The notes under the pieces are model-generated. The model was not told the origin of the DNA and searched no databases. It worked only from the letters and a program-made list of their open reading frames with translations. A stretch of 64,000 nucleotides of DNA, taken from assembly GCF_900640175.1 (NCBI RefSeq), contig NZ_CAAAJC010000015.1:1-64000 (forward strand). Reading direction: 5' to 3'. The position numbers were made by a program, and so were the translations under genes. This DNA comes from Legionella sp. W10-070 (lineage in GTDB: Bacteria > Pseudomonadota > Gammaproteobacteria > Legionellales > Legionellaceae). Below, one piece after another: positions 46,422 through 54,786 of the stretch; position 1 is the first letter of the stretch, and each line of letters opens with the position of its first letter.

Positions 46422-47929
46422 TAAGCCATTGCAGGCTCTTCTTCATTACTCAAAGAAGTCTTCTCATCGTCTATCCATGAACGCAATCTGGGAGTCAATA
46501 AAAATAGCAGCAACGCAGTAGCAATCGCAAACAACCCCAGATTTAAAAAGACACGACTGTAACCACTATTAGTCACCAATGGATTGATTGTTTCCTGTCC
46601 TGCAATCATTAAATTGGAACTATAGCTTGATAAGGTGGCCCCCACCCCGTTGGCCAGCATCCACATGCCCATCATGATTCCCTGCAATGAACCAGGAACC
46701 AAAGCGCCTACCATAGCATAACCAATCGGTGAAATAAGTAACTCACCCGCACTTTGCAATATAAAGCAAAAGACCACCCATCCGGGAGCTACCATACCTG
46801 CTGAATCAGCGCTGGCAATTCCTAATGGCAGTAAGGCAAATGCCATTCCTATCAATAACAAGGAAAATGCAAATTGTGCAGGTATATTAACCTTTACTCC
46901 CTGCAAACGCATGTAATTGAGTAAAAAACTTAGTAAAGGCCCCCCTAAAACGATGCATAATGTATTAATAGTTTGAAACCATTGGGGGGCGATAGTAAAT
47001 ACAAACAATTGGCGTTGCACATTATTTTCAATAAAATGAGTTAATCCCATAGGGCCAATCTGATAGAGCATCCAGAAAACAGCACTTATAACCATTAATA
47101 CAATGAAAGCAAACATCTTTTCACGTCTGTCCTGCCCCCCTTGTTGAAAGGCAAGTCTACAGGCCACAACTAACATAACAGCTCCTGTAGCCAACACTAT
47201 TTTATTTGCCAAATCCGCAAAATGCAGCAATTGACTTAATAGTATTGGCAAACAAAGCACTATGGTAATCCCCACTGACAACATACGCTTCTTACGATCG
47301 TGGGACAATTGCGAATAAGAAGTATGCTTGTCCGCTAACGAATTCCAGAAATATAAACAAATAAAAATAGCAATCAGATTACCTAAACTGCTTAATATAA
47401 ATAATCTTTGATAATTATGTAATAATTGAAAATAACCACTTAAGCTAAAACCGGTAAAGAAACCGATATTCATTCCCGCATAATTCCATAAGAAAGCGGT
47501 TTCACGGCGAGTATCTTTAGGTTTAAACCGTTCTGTCAGCATACAGTTGACGCAGGTTACATTAAGTCCACAACCTGTCAGGAAGAAAGCTAATCCATAA
47601 TAAAGCGTATTGCTTGTTTCTGTTGCCAATAAAATACAACCAATTATCTGAGCAAGCATGCCGAAACAAAAGAGACTTCGATTCGATAAGAAACGGCCGC
47701 CACAGTAGCCTCCCAGCAAGTGAAGTGCAAAATTAATCGCGACGAAAATTCCTGTAATACTGTTCGCAAGAGAAGACGAGAGTCCCAGCTTTCCAGTCAT
47801 ATACAAAACCAGGGTCGAATACAACACGCTAAAACTTAAGGTGGAGAAAATTTGAATAAAGAAAAGTGCTATAATTCCTTGCGGAAAATCACTCCAGGCT
47901 GCTTTATTGCTATCAATTCTAGACATCAA
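46421..47929 (-). CDS. POT/PTR-family MFS transporter
   Basis: Inner-membrane transporter of 502 residues with 12-14 predicted helices. It resembles proton-coupled oligopeptide transporters: TGKLGLSSSLANSITGIFVAINFALHLLGGYCGGRF, GLNVTCVNCMLTERFKPKDTRRETAFLWNYAGMNIGFFTG and SAGELLISPIGYAMVGALVPGSLQGIMMGMWMLANGVG. The first-helix ExxER motif of classical POT members is absent; the equivalent stretch reads FSTLSFSVLY. The proton coupling and substrate may therefore differ. It is coupled to mnmC by a one-base overlap. Confidence 0.87.
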   Translation of the reverse strand: MMSRIDSNKAAWSDFPQGIIALFFIQIFSTLSFSVLYSTLVLYMTGKLGLSSSLANSITGIFVAINFALHLLGGYCGGRFLSNRSLFCFGMLAQIIGCILLATETSNTLYYGLAFFLTGCGLNVTCVNCMLTERFKPKDTRRETAFLWNYAGMNIGFFTGFSLSGYFQLLHNYQRLFILSSLGNLIAIFICLYFWNSLADKHTSYSQLSHDRKKRMLSVGITIVLCLPILLSQLLHFADLANKIVLATGAVMLVVACRLAFQQGGQDRREKMFAFIVLMVISAVFWMLYQIGPMGLTHFIENNVQRQLFVFTIAPQWFQTINTLCIVLGGPLLSFLLNYMRLQGVKVNIPAQFAFSLLLIGMAFALLPLGIASADSAGMVAPGWVVFCFILQSAGELLISPIGYAMVGALVPGSLQGIMMGMWMLANGVGATLSSYSSNLMIAGQETINPLVTNSGYSRVFLNLGLFAIATALLLFLLTPRLRSWIDDEKTSLSNEEEPAMA

Positions 47930-48119
47930 ATGCCTTCCTTTGTTAGCTAAAGTACCTTGACTATGACATGCAATTTTTTAACTGTCTATGCTCATTGCGA
48001 ATGAAAAAGTCATGATATATAAACTTCTTACAAAAAGTTTCAATTTCTTTACACTATATAAAATTTTTTAACATGCCTTCCTGAAAAATTTGATGCTCGA
48101 ACAGACAAGTGATTGCAAA

Positions 48120-48148
48120 ATGACAATCCCGGTAAAATTGTCTATAAA
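48120..48148 (+). promoter_or_regulatory. Sigma-70 promoter of the DUF5996 gene
   Basis: A -35 box ATGACA (48120-48125) and a -10 box TATAAA (48143-48148) are separated by 17 bases, a near-consensus arrangement. An inverted repeat GACAAT/ATTGTC (48122-48127 and 48137-48142) overlaps the boxes and could be an operator. The ATG follows 22 bases after the -10 box, preceded by GAGGAAATAAAC. Confidence 0.65.
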
Positions 48149-48169
48149 TAAAATAATGAGGAAATAAAC

Positions 48170-49090
48170 ATGGACGTATTACAAAAATTTAATTATCAAC
48201 CATGGCCTAAGCTACCTTATGAGGATTTTTCCTCAACAAGTCACCTGTTGCATATGGGTACACAGGTTCTTGGCAAGCTAAAGTTAATGACGCCTTTTGA
48301 ACCACAATGGGCGAATGTACCTCTTTGGATAACCAGTCGTGGCCTTACAACAGGCCCTATTCCCTACGAGTCAGGAATTTTTTCAATAGATCTTGACTTT
48401 ACCGACCATAAAGTTATCTGCACAACCAGCTGGCAAAATGTGGGTGAGTTCAAATTACGTTCGATGTCCGTTGCAAAATTTACTCAGTTATTATTCAAAT
48501 TATTATTTGATGTTGGTATTAATGTAAAAATAAATCTCAGACCACAAGAAGTAGCCAACCCTATTTCTTTCGATGAGGACACAAAACAGCGCTTTTACAA
48601 CCAGGAACTTGCCAATTCATGGTGGCAAATTCTAGTGAGCTCCTATCGAGTAATGCAGCAATATCATGCACAATTTACTGGTAAAACACCGCCTATCGGT
48701 TTAATGTGGGGAACTTTTGACTTGCGAGACGCACGTTATCAACGTGTTGCAGTTCCTACTACAGGTCCCAATGCCGGGTATATTCGCCGCAACGCAATGA
48801 ATGAAGCCCAAGTTGAAGCAGGATGGTGGAGTGGCAATGCAGATTATCCTCATGCCGCCTATTATTCATTTACTTATCCGCAACCGGAAAAAATTGAACA
48901 GAGTCAAATAAAACCTGATACAGCACGTTGGGATAATAAAATGGGTTTATTTGTTCTCAATTATGAAGATGTACGAAAATCTAAAAAACCGGAAGAAGAC
49001 TTATTGATGTTTTTTGAATCTGCTTATAAAGCCGGAACAACACTTGCAAAATGGGATCCAAAACTTGTTGGTTCTGGTAAGCCAACCTAG
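48170..49090 (+). CDS. DUF5996-family protein
   Basis: A 306-residue soluble protein matching the DUF5996 pattern: PWPKLPYEDFSSTSHLLHMGTQVLGKLKL, VPLWITSRGLTTGPIPY, IDLDFTDHKV and the aromatic GWWSGNADYPHAAYYSFTYP segment. There is no signal peptide or membrane helix. The function is unknown. The palindromic element begins directly at the base after its stop codon, so the element may shape the 3' end of its message. Confidence 0.87.
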   Translation: MDVLQKFNYQPWPKLPYEDFSSTSHLLHMGTQVLGKLKLMTPFEPQWANVPLWITSRGLTTGPIPYESGIFSIDLDFTDHKVICTTSWQNVGEFKLRSMSVAKFTQLLFKLLFDVGINVKINLRPQEVANPISFDEDTKQRFYNQELANSWWQILVSSYRVMQQYHAQFTGKTPPIGLMWGTFDLRDARYQRVAVPTTGPNAGYIRRNAMNEAQVEAGWWSGNADYPHAAYYSFTYPQPEKIEQSQIKPDTARWDNKMGLFVLNYEDVRKSKKPEEDLLMFFESAYKAGTTLAKWDPKLVGSGKPT

Positions 49091-49232
49091 TACAACGTTT
49101 CACTGAATCTGTCTTACACTGTCATGCCCGCGCAGGCGGGAATCCATAGACCAATTTAGCTCCTCACTTCTGAGAGATAGATTCCCGCCTGTGCGGGCAT
49201 GACAAACTGGACAGATTCAGTGAAACGTTGTA
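49091..49232. repeat. Palindromic MITE-like element, copy 2 (intact)
   Basis: 142 bases. The outer 23 bases at each end are exact reverse complements, TACAACGTTTCACTGAATC... at the left and ...GATTCAGTGAAACGTTGTA at the right. Inside lie two more inverted hairpin motifs (CATGCCCGC-GCAG-GCGGG and its near complement). The outermost bases are TA on both sides, compatible with insertion at TA as in IS630/mariner-type elements. No open frame is inside. Copy 1 is at 1071-1201. Confidence 0.85.
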
Positions 49233-49388
49233 TTAGCGTAATCAGGAAAATACCCGAGAACACTATGGTAGCTATCAAAGGCATCATCTTTGAAAACTAT
49301 TCTTGACCTGATGTAATTTATGCTTATACTCGCCCGGCAAACTATTTTTCATAATATTATTCTTAATAAACTAAAGGATGTGTAGCTT

Positions 49389-49892
49389 ATGTCAAAATTT
49401 ACTAATCCAGTTAGCGGAGCAATTACCATTGGAATTGGAAATGCTATTAGTACCTCCATAGGGGCTTCCATTCGCGATAACAATGTACATGACGAAACAG
49501 TTACAACTCTTACTGGCGGGGTAATTACTGGTGCAATTGCGGGGTTATTTGCTTGTTGTCTTCCAGAAGTCAAAAAAAACTCTAGCTCTGCTTTAAAATT
49601 TTCTGTGGGTATTTTACAAAGTAGTCTTGCTTTAGCTGCGTCTCTAACAGCACCTCTCATGGGCGAGGCAGTTTTGCATTACGGGACTGAGTGGGCTGAA
49701 GTGGTTGTAGATGACTTGATTGGTCGTGCAACACTTATTTCTGCTGCCGTCGGAACAGTTGCGGTCGTGGGTTTAGGTTTTGGAGCTGTAAAATTAGGTC
49801 AAAATTGTTCTTCATTTTTCTCCAGCATAAGTACAAGTAACCCTGAAGAAAAAGCTACGCCTACTCCTACTGCTGCTCCTAATCCTGTATAA
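49389..49892 (+). CDS. Small hydrophobic, glycine-rich protein
   Basis: A 167-residue protein that I do not recognise. It has glycine-zipper-like hydrophobic stretches at about residues 8-26 (GAITIGIGNAISTSIGAS), 42-58 (TGGVITGAIAGLFACCL), 72-93 and 118-137, and ends in a Pro/Thr/Ala tail (EKATPTPTAAPNPV). AAGGATGTG before the ATG is a fair ribosome binding site. It stands alone between the palindromic element and hemL. It may be a membrane protein; the role is unknown. Confidence 0.65.
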   Translation: MSKFTNPVSGAITIGIGNAISTSIGASIRDNNVHDETVTTLTGGVITGAIAGLFACCLPEVKKNSSSALKFSVGILQSSLALAASLTAPLMGEAVLHYGTEWAEVVVDDLIGRATLISAAVGTVAVVGLGFGAVKLGQNCSSFFSSISTSNPEEKATPTPTAAPNPV

Positions 49893-49904
49893 TTTTTCCC
49901 TCCA

Positions 49905-49932
49905 TGTAGGTCGGACCTTGGTCCAACTTACA
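49905..49932. terminator. Hairpin between convergent genes
   Basis: Arms TGTAGGTCGGACC and GGTCCAACTTACA pair over 13 positions with one mismatch and one G-U, with a TT loop. It lies between the small hydrophobic protein and hemL and probably serves both. Confidence 0.6.
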
Positions 49933-49989
49933 CGTTAATAATTCATCTTGTATTTCTCAAAAGAATTTTTTTCCACCTGACTGTCTTCT

Positions 49990-51285
49990 TTAGGCCTTTA
50001 TCGTTGTAAGGCTTGCCAATACTGCTTCTGCTGCTGTGATTGTCAGCCGGATTTCCTCATGTTGATGAGCACTGGATACAAAACCAGCTTCATACATTGA
50101 AGGTGCAAGATAAACCCCGTTCTCCAGCATTCCATGGAAAAATTGTTTAAATAACAACTCGTTCGATGAAGCAACGTCATTGTAATCAAATACTTGATCC
50201 TTGTTGCTGAAACAAAAACCAAACATTCCACCTAATGAAGCATAACAAAATGGTATTTCATATGATTGAGCAACCTCCGCTAAACCACCAATCATCGCCG
50301 AGGTATTAGCAGAAAGTGCTTCAAAAAAACCAGGTTTCTCTATTTCTGACAAGGTAGCCAAACCGGCTGCCATTGCCAAGGGATTGCCAGATAAAGTTCC
50401 CGCCTGATAAACGGGCCCCTCAGGTGCTAAATGACTCATGATAGCTGCTTTTCCTCCCACAGCACCTACAGGCATGCCTCCTCCTATTACTTTGCCAAGT
50501 GTGGTGAGATCAGGGCTGATATCAAACAAAGCCTGAGCCCCTCCTAAAGCAACCCTGAAACCTGTCATTACTTCATCAAAAATCAAAACCGCATTATATT
50601 GATCACATAAATTACGTAATCCCTGGAGAAACTCTGGCCTGGGAAGTACAAATCCCATATTTCCTGCAACAGGCTCGACAATAATGGCTGCTATATCACC
50701 ATGATATTGCTCAAACAAAGTTGCTGTTTGCTCAAGATTATTAAAATCGGCCGTTAATGTATGCTCTGTGATACTTGCTGGAATACCAGGGGTAGAGGGG
50801 ATGCCTAATGTTAACAATCCAGAACCTGCTTTGACCAACAGGCTGTCATTATGACCATGGTAACAGCCATTAAATTTAATCACCTTATTTTTACCAGTAA
50901 AACCACGCGCTAATCGTATTGCAGTCATAGTCGCTTCTGTACCTGAATTGACCATGCGGATTTTTTCTATGGCTGGCATCAGAGAGGTAATTTTTTGTGC
51001 CAACTTTAATTCAAGTTCGGTTGGTGCCCCGAAACTCATACCATTGTGTAACACATCACTGACTGCATGGATAACATTTCGATCACAATGACCAAGAATT
51101 AGCGGGCCCCAGGAGCCAACATAATCAATATAATGTTTATTATCGACATCAACTAAATAAGCCCCCTTTCCTTGTTTGAAAAAAATCGGCTCGCCTCCAA
51201 CCCCTTTAAACGCCCGTACAGGAGAATTAACGCCACCCGGGATTATCGCTTGCGCCTGGGCAAATAATTGTTGTGAATTGGTCAT
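49990..51285 (-). CDS. hemL: Glutamate-1-semialdehyde 2,1-aminomutase
   Basis: PLP enzyme of 431 residues that makes 5-aminolevulinate in the C5 heme pathway. Motifs are [60 protein letters not shown] and the PLP-binding Lys in [18 protein letters not shown]. It is divergent from a rubredoxin gene and close to hemJ, so this is a small heme-related locus. Confidence 0.96.
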   Translation of the reverse strand: MTNSQQLFAQAQAIIPGGVNSPVRAFKGVGGEPIFFKQGKGAYLVDVDNKHYIDYVGSWGPLILGHCDRNVIHAVSDVLHNGMSFGAPTELELKLAQKITSLMPAIEKIRMVNSGTEATMTAIRLARGFTGKNKVIKFNGCYHGHNDSLLVKAGSGLLTLGIPSTPGIPASITEHTLTADFNNLEQTATLFEQYHGDIAAIIVEPVAGNMGFVLPRPEFLQGLRNLCDQYNAVLIFDEVMTGFRVALGGAQALFDISPDLTTLGKVIGGGMPVGAVGGKAAIMSHLAPEGPVYQAGTLSGNPLAMAAGLATLSEIEKPGFFEALSANTSAMIGGLAEVAQSYEIPFCYASLGGMFGFCFSNKDQVFDYNDVASSNELLFKQFFHGMLENGVYLAPSMYEAGFVSSAHQHEEIRLTITAAEAVLASLTTIKA

Positions 51286-51422
51286 GACTACTCCATCGCC
51301 TTTAATTGGCTTGTATTTTATCTTTTTTTTATAAGATTGACAAAATTTATAACAGCTTTCGACTTTACATTACGTGAATCAATAGCTACATTAGGCCATT
51401 TTAAACGTAGAGCAATCAGAGT

Positions 51423-51602
51423 ATGCAAGAATATAAACGATATATTTGTGTCATTTGTGGTTTTATTTATGATGAGGCTGAAGGATGGCCTGAAGACGGT
51501 ATAGAGCCTGGAACCCGCTGGGAAGATGTTCCTGAAAACTGGTTTTGTCCCGATTGTGGTGCAGGCAAAGAAGATTTTGAAATGGTTGAATTAGAATCAT
51601 AA
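51423..51602 (+). CDS. rubA: Rubredoxin
   Basis: A 59-residue electron carrier with a single Fe(Cys)4 centre. The two CxxCG motifs are [14 protein letters not shown] (Cys 9 and 12) and [17 protein letters not shown] (Cys 42 and 45), with the family signature [17 protein letters not shown]. It was found by reading the intergenic DNA; it is shorter than 60 residues. It sits between hemL (divergent) and hemJ (convergent). Partners are unknown. Confidence 0.96.
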   Translation: MQEYKRYICVICGFIYDEAEGWPEDGIEPGTRWEDVPENWFCPDCGAGKEDFEMVELES

Positions 51603-51614
51603 CAAAGTATATCC

Positions 51615-51660
51615 CCTCCTTCAGAGAAATTAATCTAAATTAAGTGCTCTTTGAAGGAGG
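51615..51660. terminator. Hairpin between rubredoxin and hemJ
   Basis: Arms CCTCCTTCAGAG and CTCTTTGAAGGAGG pair over 12-13 positions with one G-U, around an 18-base AT-rich loop. It separates two convergent genes and lacks a T-run. Confidence 0.55.
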
Positions 51661-51663
51661 CAA

Positions 51664-52086
51664 CTAAAACGGCTTGACCACCACAAGTAAAACGATAGTA
51701 ATTAATAACAAAGTGGGCAATTCATTGAAGAATCGGTAATATCTTGAATTTTTTGAATTTTTTTCCTGAGCAAACTGCTTTAAAAAATGGCCACAAAACA
51801 AGTGGTAAACCCACAACAGAACAACCAGACTCAATTTCAGATGCATCCACCCCGCCTTTAAATAATACGCAGGATTATAGAAAATGAGCATTAATCCCAA
51901 AATAGTTGTAATTATAGCGGCAGGCCAGGTAATCCCGTAATAGAGACGTCGTTCCATTATTCTGAAGCGCTTTTTACTAATGCCGTCTATCGTATCAGCA
52001 TGATAAACAAAAAGCCGAGGTAAATAAAAAAGCCCTGCAAACCAGGCAACCATTGCAATAATGTGAAACGCTTTGATAATTAACAT
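51664..52086 (-). CDS. hemJ: Protoporphyrinogen oxidase HemJ
   Basis: Four-helix inner-membrane protein of 140 residues of the HemJ/UPF0093 family. The conserved His is in IKAFHIIAMVAWFAGLFYLPRLFVYH, and GWMHLKLSLVVLLWVYHLFCG contains the Lys and His of the family. HemJ oxidises protoporphyrinogen IX in bacteria that lack HemG and HemY. The nearby hemL fits a heme role. It begins 11 bases after the TerC-like gene on the same strand. Confidence 0.9.
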   Translation of the reverse strand: MLIIKAFHIIAMVAWFAGLFYLPRLFVYHADTIDGISKKRFRIMERRLYYGITWPAAIITTILGLMLIFYNPAYYLKAGWMHLKLSLVVLLWVYHLFCGHFLKQFAQEKNSKNSRYYRFFNELPTLLLITIVLLVVVKPF

Positions 52087-52096
52087 TGAGTACCTG

Positions 52097-52810
52097 CTAT
52101 TTTCTCTTTTGCTTACGGGAGTGCTTAAGCAGATTAAGTGCTTCTACACTTAAAGAAAAGCCCATGGCGAAGTATACGTAGCCACGAGGCACATGGAAAG
52201 AAAAACTGTCAGCGACTAACACCATACCGATTAAAATTAAAAAACTTAATGCGAGCATTTTGATTGTTGGATGTTTATCGATAAACCGGCTAACCCCCTC
52301 ACTAGCGTAAATCATGACCAGTATTGCAAAAGTAATCGCCACAGCCATAACCCAGAATCGTCTGGTTAACCCTATCGCAGTTAATACGCTGTCTAGTGAA
52401 AAAATAATATCCATTAGGGCAATCTGTGAAACCACACCCTTAAATGTAGCCGTTTTTTTGCTATATGTGATTTCTTCAATATCTCCCTCACCAACCTCAT
52501 AGTGAATTTCCTGTGTTGCCTTAGCGATTAAAAAAGCACCACCTGCAAATAAGAACAAATCACGTACTGATACAGAAATATCACCCAGCGTAAATAACGG
52601 ATGGGTTAGCTTTACCAGCCAGATCGCTGAAGCCAATAGCATCAGACGTGTCATCCAGGCAAAAGTCAACCCCCATCGCCTGGCTTTTTTTCGCTGCTCT
52701 TTAGGCAGTTTCTCACTTAAAATAGATAAAAAAACCAGGTTATCTATTCCAAGTACCACCTCAAGAATAGTCAGAGCCAGAAGGCTTAAAACAATATCCA
52801 GAAACTCCAT
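52097..52810 (-). CDS. TerC-family membrane protein
   Basis: A 237-residue inner-membrane protein with seven or so helices. The two family motifs are LEVVLGIDNLVFLSILSEKLP near residues 17-37 and ALMDIIFSLDSVLTAIGL near 130-147; the acidic residues in them form the metal site. TerC proteins export Mn2+ or supply metal to secreted enzymes; which one applies is not visible. No yybP-ykoY riboswitch can fit in the 60 bases upstream. Confidence 0.9.
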   Translation of the reverse strand: MEFLDIVLSLLALTILEVVLGIDNLVFLSILSEKLPKEQRKKARRWGLTFAWMTRLMLLASAIWLVKLTHPLFTLGDISVSVRDLFLFAGGAFLIAKATQEIHYEVGEGDIEEITYSKKTATFKGVVSQIALMDIIFSLDSVLTAIGLTRRFWVMAVAITFAILVMIYASEGVSRFIDKHPTIKMLALSFLILIGMVLVADSFSFHVPRGYVYFAMGFSLSVEALNLLKHSRKQKRK

Positions 52811-52870
52811 TATCAGTATTTTTAAGTAATTAAATATCTCCTATTTTCCAACTTAATCATCTAAAGGTAA

Positions 52871-54292
52871 ATGGTTCACTTTTCATCTTATCTCAGCTAT
52901 AATAAGGGGGTTAAATTAAGCATTACAGGTGACACAATAATCAAGTTAATCAAAAAGCTGCTACGTAAATCAAGAACTCGTCAGCCACCTGTCGACGTAA
53001 GTTACATTATTCCGCGTACCCAGCATAATATTTCCAAAGCAGACATTAGCCTCAATGCCCTTAAGGTATTGAACCGTCTTAATAGCGCAGGCTTTCAGGC
53101 TTATCTTGTTGGTGGCAGCGTTCGTGATCTTTTATTAGGAAAAGCACCCAAAGATTTTGATGTCGCAACGAATGCAACGCCCAATCAAGTAAAAAAGCTC
53201 TTTCGTAATGCGCGCATCATCGGCCGACGCTTTAAACTGGTTCATATTATTTTTCATCGAGATATTATTGAGGTTGCCACCTTCAGGGGAAGCAGCGTCG
53301 AGGAAGATGCAACGATTGAAACAAATCAGCAAACCAATGAAAAAGGCATGCTTGTTCGTGATAATATCTATGGCACGCTTGACGAAGACGCCTGGCGCCG
53401 TGACTTCACTGTGAATTCACTTTATTACAATATCGATGATTCAACAATTATTGACTTTACTGGTGGTTTTCCTGATGTAAGACAACAAGTTTTGAGAATG
53501 ATTGGTGATCCTGCAACCCGTTACCAGGAAGACCCTGTTCGCATGCTGCGTGCAATCCGATTCAGCGCAAAATTACATTTTAATCTTGCAGCAGAAACGG
53601 CAGCCCCAATGTCTCAATTAAGTCATTTAATAAGTCATGTATCTGGCTCTCGTTTATTTGATGAGATAACCAAGCTTTATCAATGTGGCGAAGCAGAAAC
53701 AGTTCACCGTTTGCTAATGGAGTATGGATTATTTCCTTATTTATTCGAGCAAACAGCCAGCTTGCTACATAGTAGTGACTACCCTGTGAACGCCCTATTG
53801 GGAATAGCACTTGAAAATACTGATACTCGTGTTCGGGAGAACAAGCCTATAACCCCTGCTTTTTTACTTGCCGTTTTCCTTTGGTTTCCATTAAAAGCCC
53901 GCGCCTTAGTACTGCAGCAACAGGAAGACATGAGTCCTTTACCCGCCCTGGAAAAAGCTATGTCCCAGGTTATTCTGGAACAATGCCGAGCTATTTCCAT
54001 TCCAAAACGATTCAGCCAAATTATGCGGGAAATATGGCTGCTGCAGTTTCGTTTTCCCAAACGTCATGGAGGCAGAGCATTTAATTTGCTGCAACATCCA
54101 CGATTTCGTGCCGCCTATGACTTTATGGCCCTTCGTGCATTGGCTGGGGATGAGTCTATCGAACTCGCGCAATGGTGGACCGCATTTCAGGATGTTAGCG
54201 AAACAGAACAAATGGAGATGGTCAAATCACTTAGCCCGACAAAACCAAAGACCAGAAAGCGTCGTAAACCCAAGACAATAACATCTTCATGA
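52871..54292 (+). CDS. pcnB: Poly(A) polymerase I
   Basis: Class II nucleotidyltransferase that adds 3' poly(A) tails to RNA, 473 residues. The core has AYLVGGSVRDLLLGKAPKDFDVATNATP with the catalytic aspartates, the head region IIGRRFKLVHIIFHRDIIEVATFRG, RRDFTVNSLYYN and YQEDPVRMLRAIRFSAKL. The C-terminal end is strongly basic (KPKTRKRRKPK), as in PcnB. The true start may lie a little downstream of the ATG used, as the first 30 residues are not conserved. It overlaps folK by 4 bases. Confidence 0.94.
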   Translation: MVHFSSYLSYNKGVKLSITGDTIIKLIKKLLRKSRTRQPPVDVSYIIPRTQHNISKADISLNALKVLNRLNSAGFQAYLVGGSVRDLLLGKAPKDFDVATNATPNQVKKLFRNARIIGRRFKLVHIIFHRDIIEVATFRGSSVEEDATIETNQQTNEKGMLVRDNIYGTLDEDAWRRDFTVNSLYYNIDDSTIIDFTGGFPDVRQQVLRMIGDPATRYQEDPVRMLRAIRFSAKLHFNLAAETAAPMSQLSHLISHVSGSRLFDEITKLYQCGEAETVHRLLMEYGLFPYLFEQTASLLHSSDYPVNALLGIALENTDTRVRENKPITPAFLLAVFLWFPLKARALVLQQQEDMSPLPALEKAMSQVILEQCRAISIPKRFSQIMREIWLLQFRFPKRHGGRAFNLLQHPRFRAAYDFMALRALAGDESIELAQWWTAFQDVSETEQMEMVKSLSPTKPKTRKRRKPKTITSS

Positions 54293-54786
54293 ATCGTTGC
54301 TACCTGAGTCTGGGAAGTAATTTAAAATCACCGGAGCGTCAACTAAGGCAGGCAATAGCTTCTCTGCGTAAGCTTCCCTCAACTCATATAATTAAGGTAG
54401 CTACTTTTTATCATAATAAAGCATGGGGAAGGAGAAACCTGCCCGACTTTTGTAATACTGTAATCCTCCTGCAAACCACCCTGAAACCCCAATATCTGCT
54501 ATCAATTTGTCAACGAATCGAGAGAGCGCATGGCCGTGTACGTAAGGTTCGATGGGGAAGTAGAACACTTGATATTGACATATTGCTATTTGGGAATTTA
54601 AAAGTCCGCAGCCCGAAACTAACGCTACCCCACCCTGCTCTTCATTTAAGGGATTTTGTGTTAATCCCTTTACTTGAAATTGCTTCAGGCTCTTTGGTAA
54701 TTAATAACTCAACTCTTTCTGAACTTATTAAGTGCATCAGACCTGACAGGTCATGTCATCCAAAGGACTTGATTGCCGGACAATGA
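54289..54786 (+). CDS. folK: 2-amino-4-hydroxy-6-hydroxymethyldihydropteridine diphosphokinase
   Basis: Folate-pathway HPPK of 165 residues. Signature motifs are CYLSLGSNLKSPERQL at the N-terminus, NTVILLQT, and RKVRWGSRTLDIDILLFG with the magnesium-binding DxD. LPHPALHLRDFVLIPLLEI closes the fold. The pcnB-folK order is common in gammaproteobacteria. Its 3' end overlaps the 3' end of the ankyrin gene on the other strand by 31 bases. Confidence 0.95.
   Translation: MNRCYLSLGSNLKSPERQLRQAIASLRKLPSTHIIKVATFYHNKAWGRRNLPDFCNTVILLQTTLKPQYLLSICQRIERAHGRVRKVRWGSRTLDIDILLFGNLKVRSPKLTLPHPALHLRDFVLIPLLEIASGSLVINNSTLSELIKCIRPDRSCHPKDLIAGQ

Noticed and set aside
51337-51342. TTGACA upstream of the rubredoxin gene as a -35 box
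   Set aside because: No acceptable -10 box at 16-18 bases distance.
52811-52870. Possible yybP-ykoY manganese riboswitch before the TerC-like gene
   Set aside because: Only 60 bases separate it from the divergent pcnB and no matching structure is visible.
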